Origin: Sphingobacteriales bacterium
GTDB taxonomy: Bacteria > Bacteroidota > Bacteroidia > Chitinophagales > Chitinophagaceae
DNA length: 64,000 nt
NCBI GenBank assembly: GCA_016185185.1
Contig: JACPOD010000013.1
Location: 1 to 64,000 of the forward strand
Direction: 5' to 3'
Below the pieces are notes generated by a model, which worked only from the letters and a program-made list of their open reading frames with translations, was not told where the DNA came from and searched no databases. Positions 8,637 through 18,155 of the stretch are shown piece by piece. Made by a program: the position numbers and the translations under genes. Positions within the stretch are counted from its first letter, which is position 1. Every line of letters begins with the position of its first letter.

Positions 8637-10064
8637 TCATTCTCCCACCGGCCCTAAAAAATTTGTTTTTACTTCATCTATTTTTTTTCCGTTATCATAT
8701 ACGCCAAGTAATATTTTTGATTTTGGTTGTTTGATGACGTTCCTGGGCAGAATCACAAAGAAAGAACCGGACCCAATGCCTTCTTCTTTTACATTTACCG
8801 AACCGGTATTACCAATCACCTCAATTCTGCCGGGCAAACCTTCCAACTGGATGGTAACAGGTATATTCTTTACTGATTTATTGGCAAGCCTGATATTGTA
8901 AAGGTTGCTGATACTGTCTTTACCCATCTCCTGGTATAACAGCCCCGGTGAACGCATAACAGTGGCCTCAAATTCTGTTCGGGTTACCAGCAGGGTGGTG
9001 AGGATTCCTACCAGTACAATTAATAAAATCGTATAAAACTTCATACGGGCAGTATAATGCAACCGTTCATGGTTGGCGATACCGTTTTCACTTGCATACC
9101 GGATAAGACCTTTGGGTTTGTGAATGCTTGTCATAATAGCATCGCAAGCATCAATACAGGCCGTACAGTTTACACACTCCATTTGTGTACCATTACGAAT
9201 ATCAATACCTGTTGGACAAACTTTAACGCACTGATGGCAATCGATACAATCACCAATACTTCTTTCTGTACGTTTATCAAATTTACCTCTTGGTTCACCC
9301 CGTTTGTAATCATAAGCAACAAGCATGGAGTTCCGATCCAGTAATACTCCCTGTAACCTTCCGTAAGGACATACAACGGTACAGGCCTGTTCACGAAAGA
9401 AAGCATATACTGCATAGAATACAAAAGAAAAAACGGTGATGGCAACAAATCCGCCAAAGTGTTCAGTTACCGGCGATGAAATTATTTTCCATAAATCTTT
9501 TATACCAATGATATAGGCCAAAAAATAATTGGCAATGATGAAGGACAGGATATAGAAAACACCATGTTTAATGAATCGTTTGGATATTTTCTTTCCATTC
9601 CACGGGCCATTAGCCAGTAATTTTTGCTCTGCCGCATCGCCATCAATTAAATATTCAATTTTGCGAAAGGCCATTTCCAAAAAATTGGTTTGCGGACAAA
9701 CCCATCCGCAAAACAAACGGCCAAAGGCTGCTGTAAACAAGATAATAAAAACAACAAAGGTTACCATGCCGATAGCAAACACAAAAAAATCATGCGGCCA
9801 AAATACCTGTCCGAATAAGATGAATTTTCCTTTAGGTATATTAAATAAAAAGAAGGGTCTTCCTTTAACATAAATAAAGGGCAGGGTTAGGAATAACAAA
9901 AAGAAACCCCAGCTAACTATTGTTCTGGCCCGGTAAAATCTTCCCTTAGGTTTTTGTGCAAATACCCATTTGCGTTTTCCTTTGGCATCTACCGTTGCCA
10001 CACGGTCACGAAAGGATTCTTCATTCTCTTTTTTCACACCTGGTATTTCACTGGTTGTTGCCAT
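8637..10064 (-). CDS. ccoG: Cytochrome c oxidase accessory protein CcoG (polyferredoxin)
   Basis: CcoG (also RdxA/FixG) is a membrane polyferredoxin that reduces Cu(II) for cbb3 assembly. The 475-aa protein has N-terminal helices, the CGWVCPQTNFLE motif, CVVCPYGRLQ, and two ferredoxin clusters in CIDCHQCVKVCPTGIDIRNG and CVNCTACIDACD. The C-terminal Ig-like region after the last helix is typical (FixG C-terminal domain). It lies 13 bp after ccoP and belongs to the same transcript. Confidence 0.95.
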   Translation of the reverse strand: MATTSEIPGVKKENEESFRDRVATVDAKGKRKWVFAQKPKGRFYRARTIVSWGFFLLFLTLPFIYVKGRPFFLFNIPKGKFILFGQVFWPHDFFVFAIGMVTFVVFIILFTAAFGRLFCGWVCPQTNFLEMAFRKIEYLIDGDAAEQKLLANGPWNGKKISKRFIKHGVFYILSFIIANYFLAYIIGIKDLWKIISSPVTEHFGGFVAITVFSFVFYAVYAFFREQACTVVCPYGRLQGVLLDRNSMLVAYDYKRGEPRGKFDKRTERSIGDCIDCHQCVKVCPTGIDIRNGTQMECVNCTACIDACDAIMTSIHKPKGLIRYASENGIANHERLHYTARMKFYTILLIVLVGILTTLLVTRTEFEATVMRSPGLLYQEMGKDSISNLYNIRLANKSVKNIPVTIQLEGLPGRIEVIGNTGSVNVKEEGIGSGSFFVILPRNVIKQPKSKILLGVYDNGKKIDEVKTNFLGPVGE

Positions 10065-10077
10065 TTTTATTATTCTC

Positions 10078-11250
10078 CTACTTCGCAGGTTTTGTTGAAT
10101 CTGCTTTTACTGCACCCGTTGAATCCGATGCAGGAGTAGTTGCCCCTTCAACAAATAACTCACCTTGTTTTTCTTTAGCCCCGGGAGGATTGGTTCCTTT
10201 TAATGATTTAATAAAACTGGCTACTTCCGCAATTTGTACAGGTGTTAATTGTTCTTTCCAGGATTGCATACTTTTTTCAGGATAGCCATATTTAATTGTT
10301 TTAAAAAGGTCGTTGATCTTTCCGCCATGTATCCAGTAATCATCTGTTAAGTTGGGGCCTACAATACCTTCGCCAAGTTTGCCATGACAGGCAACACAGT
10401 TGGCAGCAAATATTGCTTTCCCTTTTTCTATTTCTGATTTATCAGTTAACAGCACCACTGTATTTTCATCTACTTTATTCTTCTGATCTTTTAAATGCTC
10501 TTCCAGTTGTGCATTGGCTTTTACAACAGCAGCCTGGTACTCTTCTGCAGGAGATGGGGCAGCATGCGAAACTTGTGAGCGGTATAAATACACAACACCA
10601 AAGATGATGGTAATATAAAAACCATACAGCCACCATGGCGGTAAGCGGTTGTCAAGCTCACGGATACCATCATAGTTATGTCCTAAATCAATATCCACTT
10701 CCTGTTCAACCGGGCGGAATTTATTGAACTTATCCCACCAGTTTAATTCCGGTTTAGCGGCTTTGTATTCAACAGCACCGGCTTCACCCACTAAGGATTC
10801 TTCTACTTTTCTTTTTTGTAAACCCAGTAAAAAACGTAATTGAAACAGCAGGAAAAAGATAGCAGCCACTTCCACCAGCAATACAGCTAACAGAATATAA
10901 AAAGTGGAAGAAGATAAACCCCCGATGTTACTTGATGCAGGTGCAGGAGTTGCGGCTGCGTCCTGTGCATTAGCAATTGCTGAAATAAATAAAGCAACAA
11001 TGGTTAATACCGTGCCGGTTAACTTGCCTTCCGTTTTTTGCTGTTGATGTTTCTTTAATTCAATTTCCGCTGCACCGTAAACCACATAAGCCAGCATGGC
11101 AATGATTAATGCCAGAGCAGCGATGATCACTACCAGTGTTAAAGCAAGGGGATTATTTAAGGATGATTCTTTGGCCCCCTGTGCCATTGCCGGAATACTG
11201 CTGCCAAACAGTATGACAATAAATACGATGGCCCTGCTTATTTTTTTCAT
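10078..11250 (-). CDS. ccoP: cbb3-type cytochrome c oxidase subunit CcoP, single haem
   Basis: The cytochrome c subunit that feeds electrons to CcoNO. Start MKKISRAIVFI (11250) gives a signal-like segment; the ORF start at 11277 adds nine unlikely residues. Helices lie near residues 40, 75 and 115, then the CcoP N-terminal motif NRLPPWWLYGFYITIIFGVVY. Only one CxxCH is present (CVACHGKLGEG), followed by PNLTDDYWIHGG. Classic proteobacterial CcoP has two haems, so this is a mono-haem form with an N-terminal membrane extension. Tail is Ser/Thr/Ala-rich. It sits 46 bp after a CcoQ-like gene. Confidence 0.92.
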   Translation of the reverse strand: MKKISRAIVFIVILFGSSIPAMAQGAKESSLNNPLALTLVVIIAALALIIAMLAYVVYGAAEIELKKHQQQKTEGKLTGTVLTIVALFISAIANAQDAAATPAPASSNIGGLSSSTFYILLAVLLVEVAAIFFLLFQLRFLLGLQKRKVEESLVGEAGAVEYKAAKPELNWWDKFNKFRPVEQEVDIDLGHNYDGIRELDNRLPPWWLYGFYITIIFGVVYLYRSQVSHAAPSPAEEYQAAVVKANAQLEEHLKDQKNKVDENTVVLLTDKSEIEKGKAIFAANCVACHGKLGEGIVGPNLTDDYWIHGGKINDLFKTIKYGYPEKSMQSWKEQLTPVQIAEVASFIKSLKGTNPPGAKEKQGELFVEGATTPASDSTGAVKADSTKPAK

Positions 11251-11296
11251 GTTGATGGTATTTATATAACAGAACATATCAGTTAGTTTTAATTAG

Positions 11297-11455
11297 TTAG
11301 TCAAGTGGTATGCGGCTGTTTTCGTCCATATGTTTTTTATCCGACTTAATAACATAAGTGGCCATTACAAGAAAAAACAAGCCAAATATGCAGAAAGAGA
11401 TAACCGGGTAAATGCTTATGTCGGTAATTTTTTCCAGGTAGTGAACAAATTTCAT
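11297..11455 (-). CDS. ccoQ: CcoQ/FixQ-like small subunit
   Basis: Not in the ORF track (52 aa). The ATG at 11455 opens MKFVHYLEKITDISIYPVIS, then one hydrophobic helix (FCIFGLFFLVMATYVIK) and a charged tail DKKHMDENSRIPLD. A single-helix protein between CcoNO and CcoP is the hallmark of CcoQ, which stabilises the core complex. Sequence conservation in this family is low, so the call rests on position, size and topology. Confidence 0.8.
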   Translation of the reverse strand: MKFVHYLEKITDISIYPVISFCIFGLFFLVMATYVIKSDKKHMDENSRIPLD

Positions 11456-11476
11456 AACTGACTCTTTAATTTATTT

Positions 11477-11533
11477 GTGAATGGTCAATGGTGAATAGTG
11501 AATGAATTGACCATTCACTATTCACTATTCACC
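11477..11533. repeat. Short tandem/inverted repeat of GTGAATAGTGAAT units
   Basis: GTGAATAGTGAAT is mirrored by ATTCACTATTCAC, with flanking partial copies of GTGAATGGTC, making a potential long stem between ccoNO and ccoQ. It resembles dispersed low-complexity palindromes of Bacteroidota genomes. Confidence 0.7.
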
Positions 11534-13705
11534 TCATTTCAGTGAGGCTTGTGCCGTTTTTGATTTTTGCCCGCCTTTAATATCCTTACCAATACGTTGC
11601 AGGTAAGCAATCAATGCCACTATTTCTTTCTTCTCAGGATTTGAAATACCTTCTACGGTCATCAGTTGTTTTACTTTACTGTCAGTTTTTAAACCAAAAG
11701 AAATTTCTTTTGCCTGGGTTTCTAATGCAGTATTGGCAATTTGATCGTAACCTTTTTCATATGGTACACCTAATGTTTGCATAGCCCTTATTTTACCGGG
11801 AGTGGTTGAGATATCCAGATCATTTTGATATAGCCAGGGATATCTTGGCATGATACTTTTATCTGAAACCTGTCTTGGATCAAACATGTGCATGAAATGC
11901 CAGCTATCGGGATTCTTTCCGCCTTCTCTCGCTAAATCCGGACCAGTGCGTTTAGAACCCCACTGGAATGGATGATCATACACAAACTCACCGGCTTTAC
12001 TGTATTCACCATATCTTGCTACCTCATCCCGGAAAGGACGTATCATTTGTGAGTGGCAGGTATAACAACCTTCTCTTATATAAATATCCCGTCCCTGTAA
12101 TTCCAGTGGCGTATATGGTTTAACAGAAGCAATAGTTGGGATATTTGATTTCACCAGGAAGGTTGGGATCAATTCAATTAATCCGCCAATGGCTACTACA
12201 ATCAAACTTATTACCAGCATTTGCATGGGTTTTCTTTCAATAACACGGTGCCAGTATTCTTTTGCATGGCTGTGTGCTTTTTCCAATGGCGCTGCTTCTG
12301 CTGCTTCATCAGCAATAAAACTTCCCTGCTTTACCGTTTTGTATAAATTATACACCATAAAAAAGGCACCTATTAAATAAAGTGTACCACCAATACTACG
12401 GGTGATATACATAGGGATGATTTGTGTAACGGTTTCTAAAAAGTTGGGATATTGTAAGGTGCCGTCTTCTGTAAATTGTTTCCACATTAAACTCTGTGTA
12501 AAACCAGCCCAGTATAAAGGAATTGCATACAATACAATTCCAATGGTTCCCAACCAGAAATGATTAGTAGCTAATTTTTTTGAATACAATGGAGTATTGA
12601 ACATTTTTGGAATGAGATAGTATAACATACCAAAAGCCATAAATCCATTCCATCCTAACCCACCTATGTGTACGTGTCCAATAATCCAGTCAGTAAAGTG
12701 AGCTATAGCGTTTACATTTTTAAGGGAAAGCATCGGTCCTTCAAACGTACTCATACCATAACAGGTAATGGCTACCACAAAAAATTTCAATACGGGTTCT
12801 TCTCTTACTTTATCCCATGCACCACGTAAAGTGAATAAACCATTCAGCATACCACCCCAGCTTGGTGCAATGAGCATAACAGAAAATACTACGCCGAGTG
12901 ATTGTGCCCAGTCCGGCAAGGCGGTGTATAATAAATGGTGTGGCCCGGCCCAGATGTATAAAAATATTAATGCCCAGAAGTGAATGATGGAAAGACGATA
13001 GGAATATACAGGGCGATTGGCTGCCTTTGGAAGGAAATAATACATCAAGCCTAAAATAGGAGTGGTTAAAAAGAAAGCTACTGCGTTATGACCATACCAC
13101 CACTGCACTAATGCATCCTGCACGCCGGCATACCAGCTGTAACTCTTAAATAAGTTAACCGGAATTTCAATGGAGTTAACAATATGTAACATTGCCACAG
13201 TGATCCATGTAGCGATGTAGAACCAAATGGCTACATAGATATGTGATTCCCTGCGCTTGATGATAGTACCAAACATATTGATACCAAATACTACCCATAT
13301 AACTGTGATTAAAATATCAATAGGCCATTCGAGTTCAGCATATTCTTTTCCGGTGGTCATACCAAAGAAAAGTGTTAATGCGGCCAATACAATGATAGAC
13401 TGCCAGCCCCAGAAATGGATCTTGCTCAGCAGGTCGCTGAACATACGGGCTTTACATAAACGCTGTAGCGAATAATAAATGCCGGTAAACATACAGTTAC
13501 CAACAAAAGCAAAGATCACGGCATTGGTGTGAATAGGACGAAGCCTGCCAAAAGTGGTACCTGCATAGTTTAAGCTGGCAGCGGGAGCATAAAACTGTAT
13601 GGCTACCCACAAACCGGCCAGCATACCAACAATACCCCAAAGAACAGTTGCATAGGCAAAGGCCCTTACAATCTTGTTGTCGTAATAGAATTTTTCTACT
13701 TGCAT
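11534..13705 (-). CDS. ccoNO: Fused cbb3-type cytochrome c oxidase subunits I and II (CcoNO)
   Basis: The catalytic core of a high-affinity cbb3 oxidase, reducing O2 at very low concentration. Residues about 1-480 are CcoN: twelve helices with haem/CuB histidines in WWYGHNAVAFFLT, AGPHHLLYTALPDW and HFTDWIIGHVHIGGLGWNG. After one further helix (about 495-515), residues about 530-700 are CcoO with a single haem-c site CYTCHSQMIRPFRDE and methionine-containing MPRYPWL. N-O fusion is common in Bacteroidota. It starts 81 bp after ccoS. The end lies next to a palindromic repeat. Confidence 0.96.
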   Translation of the reverse strand: MQVEKFYYDNKIVRAFAYATVLWGIVGMLAGLWVAIQFYAPAASLNYAGTTFGRLRPIHTNAVIFAFVGNCMFTGIYYSLQRLCKARMFSDLLSKIHFWGWQSIIVLAALTLFFGMTTGKEYAELEWPIDILITVIWVVFGINMFGTIIKRRESHIYVAIWFYIATWITVAMLHIVNSIEIPVNLFKSYSWYAGVQDALVQWWYGHNAVAFFLTTPILGLMYYFLPKAANRPVYSYRLSIIHFWALIFLYIWAGPHHLLYTALPDWAQSLGVVFSVMLIAPSWGGMLNGLFTLRGAWDKVREEPVLKFFVVAITCYGMSTFEGPMLSLKNVNAIAHFTDWIIGHVHIGGLGWNGFMAFGMLYYLIPKMFNTPLYSKKLATNHFWLGTIGIVLYAIPLYWAGFTQSLMWKQFTEDGTLQYPNFLETVTQIIPMYITRSIGGTLYLIGAFFMVYNLYKTVKQGSFIADEAAEAAPLEKAHSHAKEYWHRVIERKPMQMLVISLIVVAIGGLIELIPTFLVKSNIPTIASVKPYTPLELQGRDIYIREGCYTCHSQMIRPFRDEVARYGEYSKAGEFVYDHPFQWGSKRTGPDLAREGGKNPDSWHFMHMFDPRQVSDKSIMPRYPWLYQNDLDISTTPGKIRAMQTLGVPYEKGYDQIANTALETQAKEISFGLKTDSKVKQLMTVEGISNPEKKEIVALIAYLQRIGKDIKGGQKSKTAQASLK

Positions 13706-13786
13706 ATTATTAGTTTCGGGTTTGAGGTTTTTATTTCAGGTTGTTTGCTGCTGATTTTTGGATACCAGCTTGTGTATTTGGTTTTT

Positions 13787-13936
13787 TTATTCAGGTGGGG
13801 AGTCTTCAAAAAGAATCCTGCGGGGAGGGGAGTAATCATCATCAAACTGGCCTTTTTTAACGCTCCATATGAAGGCGGCTAAAAACAATGCGGCAACAGA
13901 TATACTGGCCAGTAATAAAACTATTATTACACTCAT
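13787..13936 (-). CDS. ccoS: cbb3-type oxidase assembly protein CcoS
   Basis: Too short for the ORF track (49 aa). The ATG at 13936 gives MSVIIVLLLASISVAALFLA, one membrane helix, then the family signature AFIWSVKKGQFDD with an acidic/proline tail. CcoS is required for haem/copper loading of cbb3 oxidase. It is the first gene of the operon and directly follows the FNR-box promoter at 13964-14029. Confidence 0.92.
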   Translation of the reverse strand: MSVIIVLLLASISVAALFLAAFIWSVKKGQFDDDYSPPRRILFEDSPPE

Positions 13937-13963
13937 ATTTCTCCTTTCCGTTTTTTAAAGGCG

Positions 13964-14029
13964 TAAAAATATTGGGCGGACTGTGACAGTGAGATGACAG
14001 AACTCATTGGGGGGAGTGATTTTTATCAA
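13964..14029 (-). promoter_or_regulatory. FNR-like activator site and -7 element of the cco operon
   Basis: On the minus strand TTGATAAAAATCAC (14016-14029) is a near-perfect FNR-type palindrome (TTGAT-N4-ATCAA). A -7-like TATTTTTA lies at 13964-13971. Centre to end of the -7 element is 58.5 bp, matching the other three sites in this window. No TTTG -33 element is present, as expected for an activator-dependent promoter. Confidence 0.75.
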
Positions 14030-14052
14030 AAGATGATTTGCTGATTTGTATT

Positions 14053-16446
14053 CTAAAGTTTCAACCATCTTGCCGCCAAACTACTGCTTCCAAAAGTGAG
14101 CAGTATAATACTGATGGAACTGGATGGCATTAAGATGGCCGCTATCATGGGGGATAGTACCCCTTGCAAAGCAAAGAATAACCCAATGATATTATAAACG
14201 ATGGAGAGAATGAAACTCGCCATCACAATTTGTTTATTGGCACGGCACAATTGAATGAAGCGGGTGAGTTTGGATAATTGTGCTGCTTCAAGGATGGCAT
14301 CGCTGGCAGGAGTGAAATTGTTGGTGTTTTCTGTTAAGGCAATACCCACATTACTTTGTTTTAAGGCGCCGGCATCGTTCAGCCCGTCGCCAATCATCAT
14401 TACATTTTCATGTTTCGTTTGTAACTGCTGAATGTAACTGAGTTTATCAGCCGGGGATTGTTCAAACAATACATTTGTTTTTAACCCCATCAGGTTTTGC
14501 AGGTTTTCTTTTTCTGCCGGGCCGTCGCCAGAAATAACAGACAAATCAAATTGCTTCTTTAAATCACTCACCAGTGCCGGCAATGTTTCCCGGTAATGAT
14601 TTTGAAAACGGAAATATCCCAGCGGTTTGTTTTCAACGGACACATACACCCTGGTGCCTTCATCCGGCTTTGTGAATTTGCCTTTAATAAAACGTTTGGA
14701 ACCGAGTGCCACCAGTTCACCATTTACAAAACCTTCAATACCTTCTCCCTTTACTTCACTAAAACCAATCACTTCAAATTTAGTATTGCGTTTAAGGTAA
14801 GTGGTCAAAGCTTTGCTCAATGGATGTGTTGATTGTGCTGCTAAAGTGCCAACTAATTGTTCCTGGTCTTTTGTAAGTAGTGTACCTTCATACACAATAT
14901 CCTGGTGATGTGTATTGGTCAATGTACCAGTTTTGTCAAATACAATATGACTAATGCCGGCCATATCTTCAATAGCCTGGGCATTGCGCAGATAAAATTT
15001 GTTACGGGCAAGAATGGTTAAAATATTTCCATTGGTAAAACTGTTGCTTAGTAACAAAGCACAGGGACAAGCAACGATTAAAACAGTAGTGATCACATTC
15101 CATGCTTTATGACTATCATAAAAAGACCAGTAAACGGCCCCAATTAATGCTACACTTAAAACGATATAAGTAAAGTAGCGGCTCAACCCCTGCACAAATG
15201 ACTGGCTTTTTTCTTCGGTTGCCGTTTGTTCATCTTTATTCCACAACCTGGTTAAATAGCTCTGGGCTACTTCTTTCATTACAAGGACTTCAATGGTTCC
15301 TCCGGTTTGTTTTCCACCGGCATAGATAAACTCACCCGTATCTTTCATTACCGGTAATGATTCACCCGTTACAAAACTATAATCAATAAATGCCTTGCCT
15401 TTGGTGAGAATGCCATCCGTAGGTATCAGCTCTTCATTATGTATTAACAGCGTATCGTTGAGTTTAATATCCGGTAATGCCACAGGAACTTCTTCTTTAT
15501 TTTTTATAACCGTTACCGCAACAGGGAAATAGGAAGTATAATCTCTCTCAAAAGATAACTGCTGATGGGTTTTTTGCTGTAAGATCCGCCCTGCCAGCAT
15601 AAAAAATACAATCCCTGTCATCGAATCAAAATATCCGGCGCCTGTTCCGCTCAATACTTCATAAGCACTGCGGACGAAAGTCATTAGTATGGCCAGTGCA
15701 ATAGGTGCATCAATATTTAGAAATTTATGCTTTAAACTTTTCCATGCCGATTCATAAAAAGGGAGTGCACTGTATAATAAAACCGGTAATGATAATATGA
15801 AATTGAGTGTGCGGAACACACCCTGCAGGCTTTTTTCTGCTGATTCTAATCCCAAATATTCAGGGAAACTCATGAGCATGATATTGGCAAAACAAAACCC
15901 TGCAACACCTAATTGATAAATCAACGTTTTATTTACTCCGGGTTTGGCCTGTTTTAAATCACTCAGGCTGATGTAAGGCTCGTAACCAATAGAGGTAAGC
16001 AGTTCGGCAACTTTTCTTAAGCTGGTTTCTTTAAAATTAAAACGAATGGCTACTTCTTTACGGGTAAAATTTACTTTGGAAGCGATTACACCTTTATTCA
16101 GCTTATGCAAATTCTCCAGCAGGTACAGGCAGGAGCTACAGTGCATTTGCGGTAAATAAAAAGTAATATGAATTTGCGAGTCATCTTTAAAAGAGATGAG
16201 TTGTTGTTCAATCTTCTGGTCATCTAAAAAAGCAAACTTATCCTTACGAACTGAAATGCGCTGACTGATGCCGGGATTTTCGTTGAGATTATAATATTCG
16301 CAAAGGCCATTTTTATTGATGAGCTGGTAAACCATCTTGCATCCTTCGCAGCAAAAATGGTTATCCTCCAGTACAATTGTGGTGGTGATGCAATCTTCCC
16401 CGCAGTGGGTGCACTGTAATTTTTTCTCCGTAGCTGGTTGCGGCAT
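14053..16446 (-). CDS. ccoI: Copper-translocating P-type ATPase CcoI
   Basis: A 797-aa P1B-type ATPase that exports Cu for cbb3 oxidase maturation. The N-terminus has a Cys-rich metal-binding domain (CTHCGEDC, FCCEGCKMVYQL) typical of the CcoI/FixI group, followed by an HMA domain with MHCSSCLYLLE. Then come transmembrane helices with CPCALLLS (Cu site), the phosphorylation motif DKTGTLTN, an HP-type motif THPLSKAL and the hinge GDGLNDAGALKQSNVG. Length and order are normal. It has its own FNR-box promoter (16462-16527) and is followed by the ccoS operon. Confidence 0.95.
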   Translation of the reverse strand: MPQPATEKKLQCTHCGEDCITTTIVLEDNHFCCEGCKMVYQLINKNGLCEYYNLNENPGISQRISVRKDKFAFLDDQKIEQQLISFKDDSQIHITFYLPQMHCSSCLYLLENLHKLNKGVIASKVNFTRKEVAIRFNFKETSLRKVAELLTSIGYEPYISLSDLKQAKPGVNKTLIYQLGVAGFCFANIMLMSFPEYLGLESAEKSLQGVFRTLNFILSLPVLLYSALPFYESAWKSLKHKFLNIDAPIALAILMTFVRSAYEVLSGTGAGYFDSMTGIVFFMLAGRILQQKTHQQLSFERDYTSYFPVAVTVIKNKEEVPVALPDIKLNDTLLIHNEELIPTDGILTKGKAFIDYSFVTGESLPVMKDTGEFIYAGGKQTGGTIEVLVMKEVAQSYLTRLWNKDEQTATEEKSQSFVQGLSRYFTYIVLSVALIGAVYWSFYDSHKAWNVITTVLIVACPCALLLSNSFTNGNILTILARNKFYLRNAQAIEDMAGISHIVFDKTGTLTNTHHQDIVYEGTLLTKDQEQLVGTLAAQSTHPLSKALTTYLKRNTKFEVIGFSEVKGEGIEGFVNGELVALGSKRFIKGKFTKPDEGTRVYVSVENKPLGYFRFQNHYRETLPALVSDLKKQFDLSVISGDGPAEKENLQNLMGLKTNVLFEQSPADKLSYIQQLQTKHENVMMIGDGLNDAGALKQSNVGIALTENTNNFTPASDAILEAAQLSKLTRFIQLCRANKQIVMASFILSIVYNIIGLFFALQGVLSPMIAAILMPSSSISIILLTFGSSSLAARWLKL

Positions 16447-16461
16447 AGTAAGAATTGGGTA

Positions 16462-16527
16462 CTAAAGTAGCCGTCTCCCTGCTTTTGAGTATTGAGATTT
16501 CTCAGCCGGCGTATTGATAAGCATCAG
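16462..16527 (-). promoter_or_regulatory. FNR-like activator site and -7 element of ccoI
   Basis: The minus-strand box is CTGATGCTTATCAA (16514-16527), with TACTTTAG (one mismatch to TAnnTTTG) at 16462-16469. Spacing is again 58.5 bp from box centre to the end of the -7 element. No -33 TTTG is visible. The box lies between divergent ccoI and the kinase gene, but no matching -7 was found on the kinase side. Confidence 0.65.
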
Positions 16528-16597
16528 TTAATGATAAAATCAATTATATTGCTTTGCGTTTCCAAAAAACAGGAACCGTTCTAACAGTTACCAACTA

Positions 16598-18154
16598 ATG
16601 TATCAATTCAGCAAAACAAATATTCTTGGTTTCAGCCTGTTTGTGTTTGCCGTCACAGCATGGCTGGAGTTTTGTTTCCCCGACTTTGCTTTTTTTGACG
16701 GAGGGCTGCTCACGGTTGTGTTGCTCACCATTTTTCTTAAAGAAAATTATTACACTTATATTTTTGGCGCACTGAGTTTTCTATTTGTCTTTGGCACTTA
16801 TTTTCTTGATCATAATCTTACTCCCACACAGGTTATGTTTCAGCATTTATTTTCCATGTGCCTGATTGCAGGGGCTGTTATGCTGGTGATTTTTGTAAAA
16901 AGAATAGCGAGAGATAAAGATTCGGAAGAGAGACAAATTAATGCGCTTTTTCATAACACCACCGAGGGAATCATCCTTGCTAATAAAACCGGCGAAATTG
17001 TGCTTGTCAATCCTGCCGCCGAAAGAATGTTTGGTTATGATAAAGAAGAATTGCTTGGCAGAAAAGTGGAAGAACTGATACCGCAACGCTATGTGCCTAA
17101 GCATGAGAACTACCGTCACGGTTTTCATCAGCATCCGCAAAGCCGTCAAATGGGCCATGGTCGTGATTTATATGCACGACGCAAAGATGAAAGAGAGTTT
17201 CCAGTTGAAATCAGTTTGAGTTATTATCAGCAGAAAAAAGAATTCTACGTTATTGCCTTTATAGTGGATATTACGGTGCGAAAAGAAGCAGAGAAGAAAT
17301 TACTGGAGCAAAAATCACAACTGGAAAGAATCACTGCCGATGTTAAAAAACTCAATGCAGAGCTGGAAAATAAAGTAGAAGAACGAACCCTCATCTTAAA
17401 AGAAGCCTTACAGGAACTGGAAAGATCACAACAAGAATTAAGCGAAGCTCTGGAAAAAGAAAAGGAACTGAGTGAAATAAAGTCAAGGTTTGTATCTATG
17501 GCTTCGCATGAATTTCGTACACCATTAAGCACTGTATTATCTTCAGCCGCCATATTAGGAAAATATACGCAGACAGATGACCAGGATAAAAGGGAAAGAC
17601 ATATTAATAAGATAAAAGACTCCGTAAAACATCTGAATGAACTGCTGGAAGACTTTTTGAATTTGGGCAAACTGGAAGAAGGAAAAATAACAGCAGACTT
17701 TGCTTATTTTGAAGCCAAGGATTTTTTGCAGGATATAGTGGATGAAATGAAACCGATAGTAAAACCTGATCAGCAAATTGAGTTGAAAGTAACAGAAGGC
17801 AGCGGCTTTACAACCGATAAACGCTTGCTGAAAAATATCATGATTAACCTTCTGGGTAATGCTGCCAAATTTTCAAAAGAAGGAGATAGCATTGATGTGA
17901 TGGCCTGTATTAAAGATGAGTATATGGAAGTGGCAGTAAAAGATAATGGCATTGGCATTTCCAAAGAAGACCAGCAGCATTTGTTCAGCAGTTTCTTCCG
18001 TGGAAGAAATGCAGAAAATATACAGGGAACCGGTTTAGGATTGCATATAGTAAGCCGATACCTGCAATTGCTGGGCGGCGATGTAAAAATTGACAGTGAA
18101 TTAGGCAAGGGAACAACAATCACCATAACTTTACCAAACAAGAAAAATATATAG
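16598..18154 (+). CDS. Membrane-bound PAS sensor histidine kinase
   Basis: A 518-aa kinase. Residues about 8-105 form about four hydrophobic helices, followed by a PAS domain (about 115-230; ALFHNTTEGIILANKTGEIV), a coiled coil rich in Glu/Lys (about 230-290), HisKA with the phospho-acceptor in ASHEFRTPLSTVL, and HATPase_c with N-box NLLGNAAKFS and GTGLGLHIVSRYL. The PAS domain has KHENYRHGF and GHGRDLYARRKD, at positions where FixL carries its haem ligand and regulatory Arg, but similar motifs occur in non-haem PAS domains. The next gene, one base downstream, encodes its likely partner, a receiver-Crp regulator. Confidence 0.88.
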   Translation: MYQFSKTNILGFSLFVFAVTAWLEFCFPDFAFFDGGLLTVVLLTIFLKENYYTYIFGALSFLFVFGTYFLDHNLTPTQVMFQHLFSMCLIAGAVMLVIFVKRIARDKDSEERQINALFHNTTEGIILANKTGEIVLVNPAAERMFGYDKEELLGRKVEELIPQRYVPKHENYRHGFHQHPQSRQMGHGRDLYARRKDEREFPVEISLSYYQQKKEFYVIAFIVDITVRKEAEKKLLEQKSQLERITADVKKLNAELENKVEERTLILKEALQELERSQQELSEALEKEKELSEIKSRFVSMASHEFRTPLSTVLSSAAILGKYTQTDDQDKRERHINKIKDSVKHLNELLEDFLNLGKLEEGKITADFAYFEAKDFLQDIVDEMKPIVKPDQQIELKVTEGSGFTTDKRLLKNIMINLLGNAAKFSKEGDSIDVMACIKDEYMEVAVKDNGIGISKEDQQHLFSSFFRGRNAENIQGTGLGLHIVSRYLQLLGGDVKIDSELGKGTTITITLPNKKNI

Positions 18155-18155
18155 C

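Noticed and set aside
16514-16597. FNR-dependent promoter for the kinase gene on the plus strand
   Set aside because: No TAnnTTTG-like element at the 58.5-bp position or nearby on that strand.
17245-17670. Minus-strand ORFs of 103-141 aa under the histidine kinase
   Set aside because: Ser/Phe-rich mirror of the kinase coiled coil, typical of a shadow frame.
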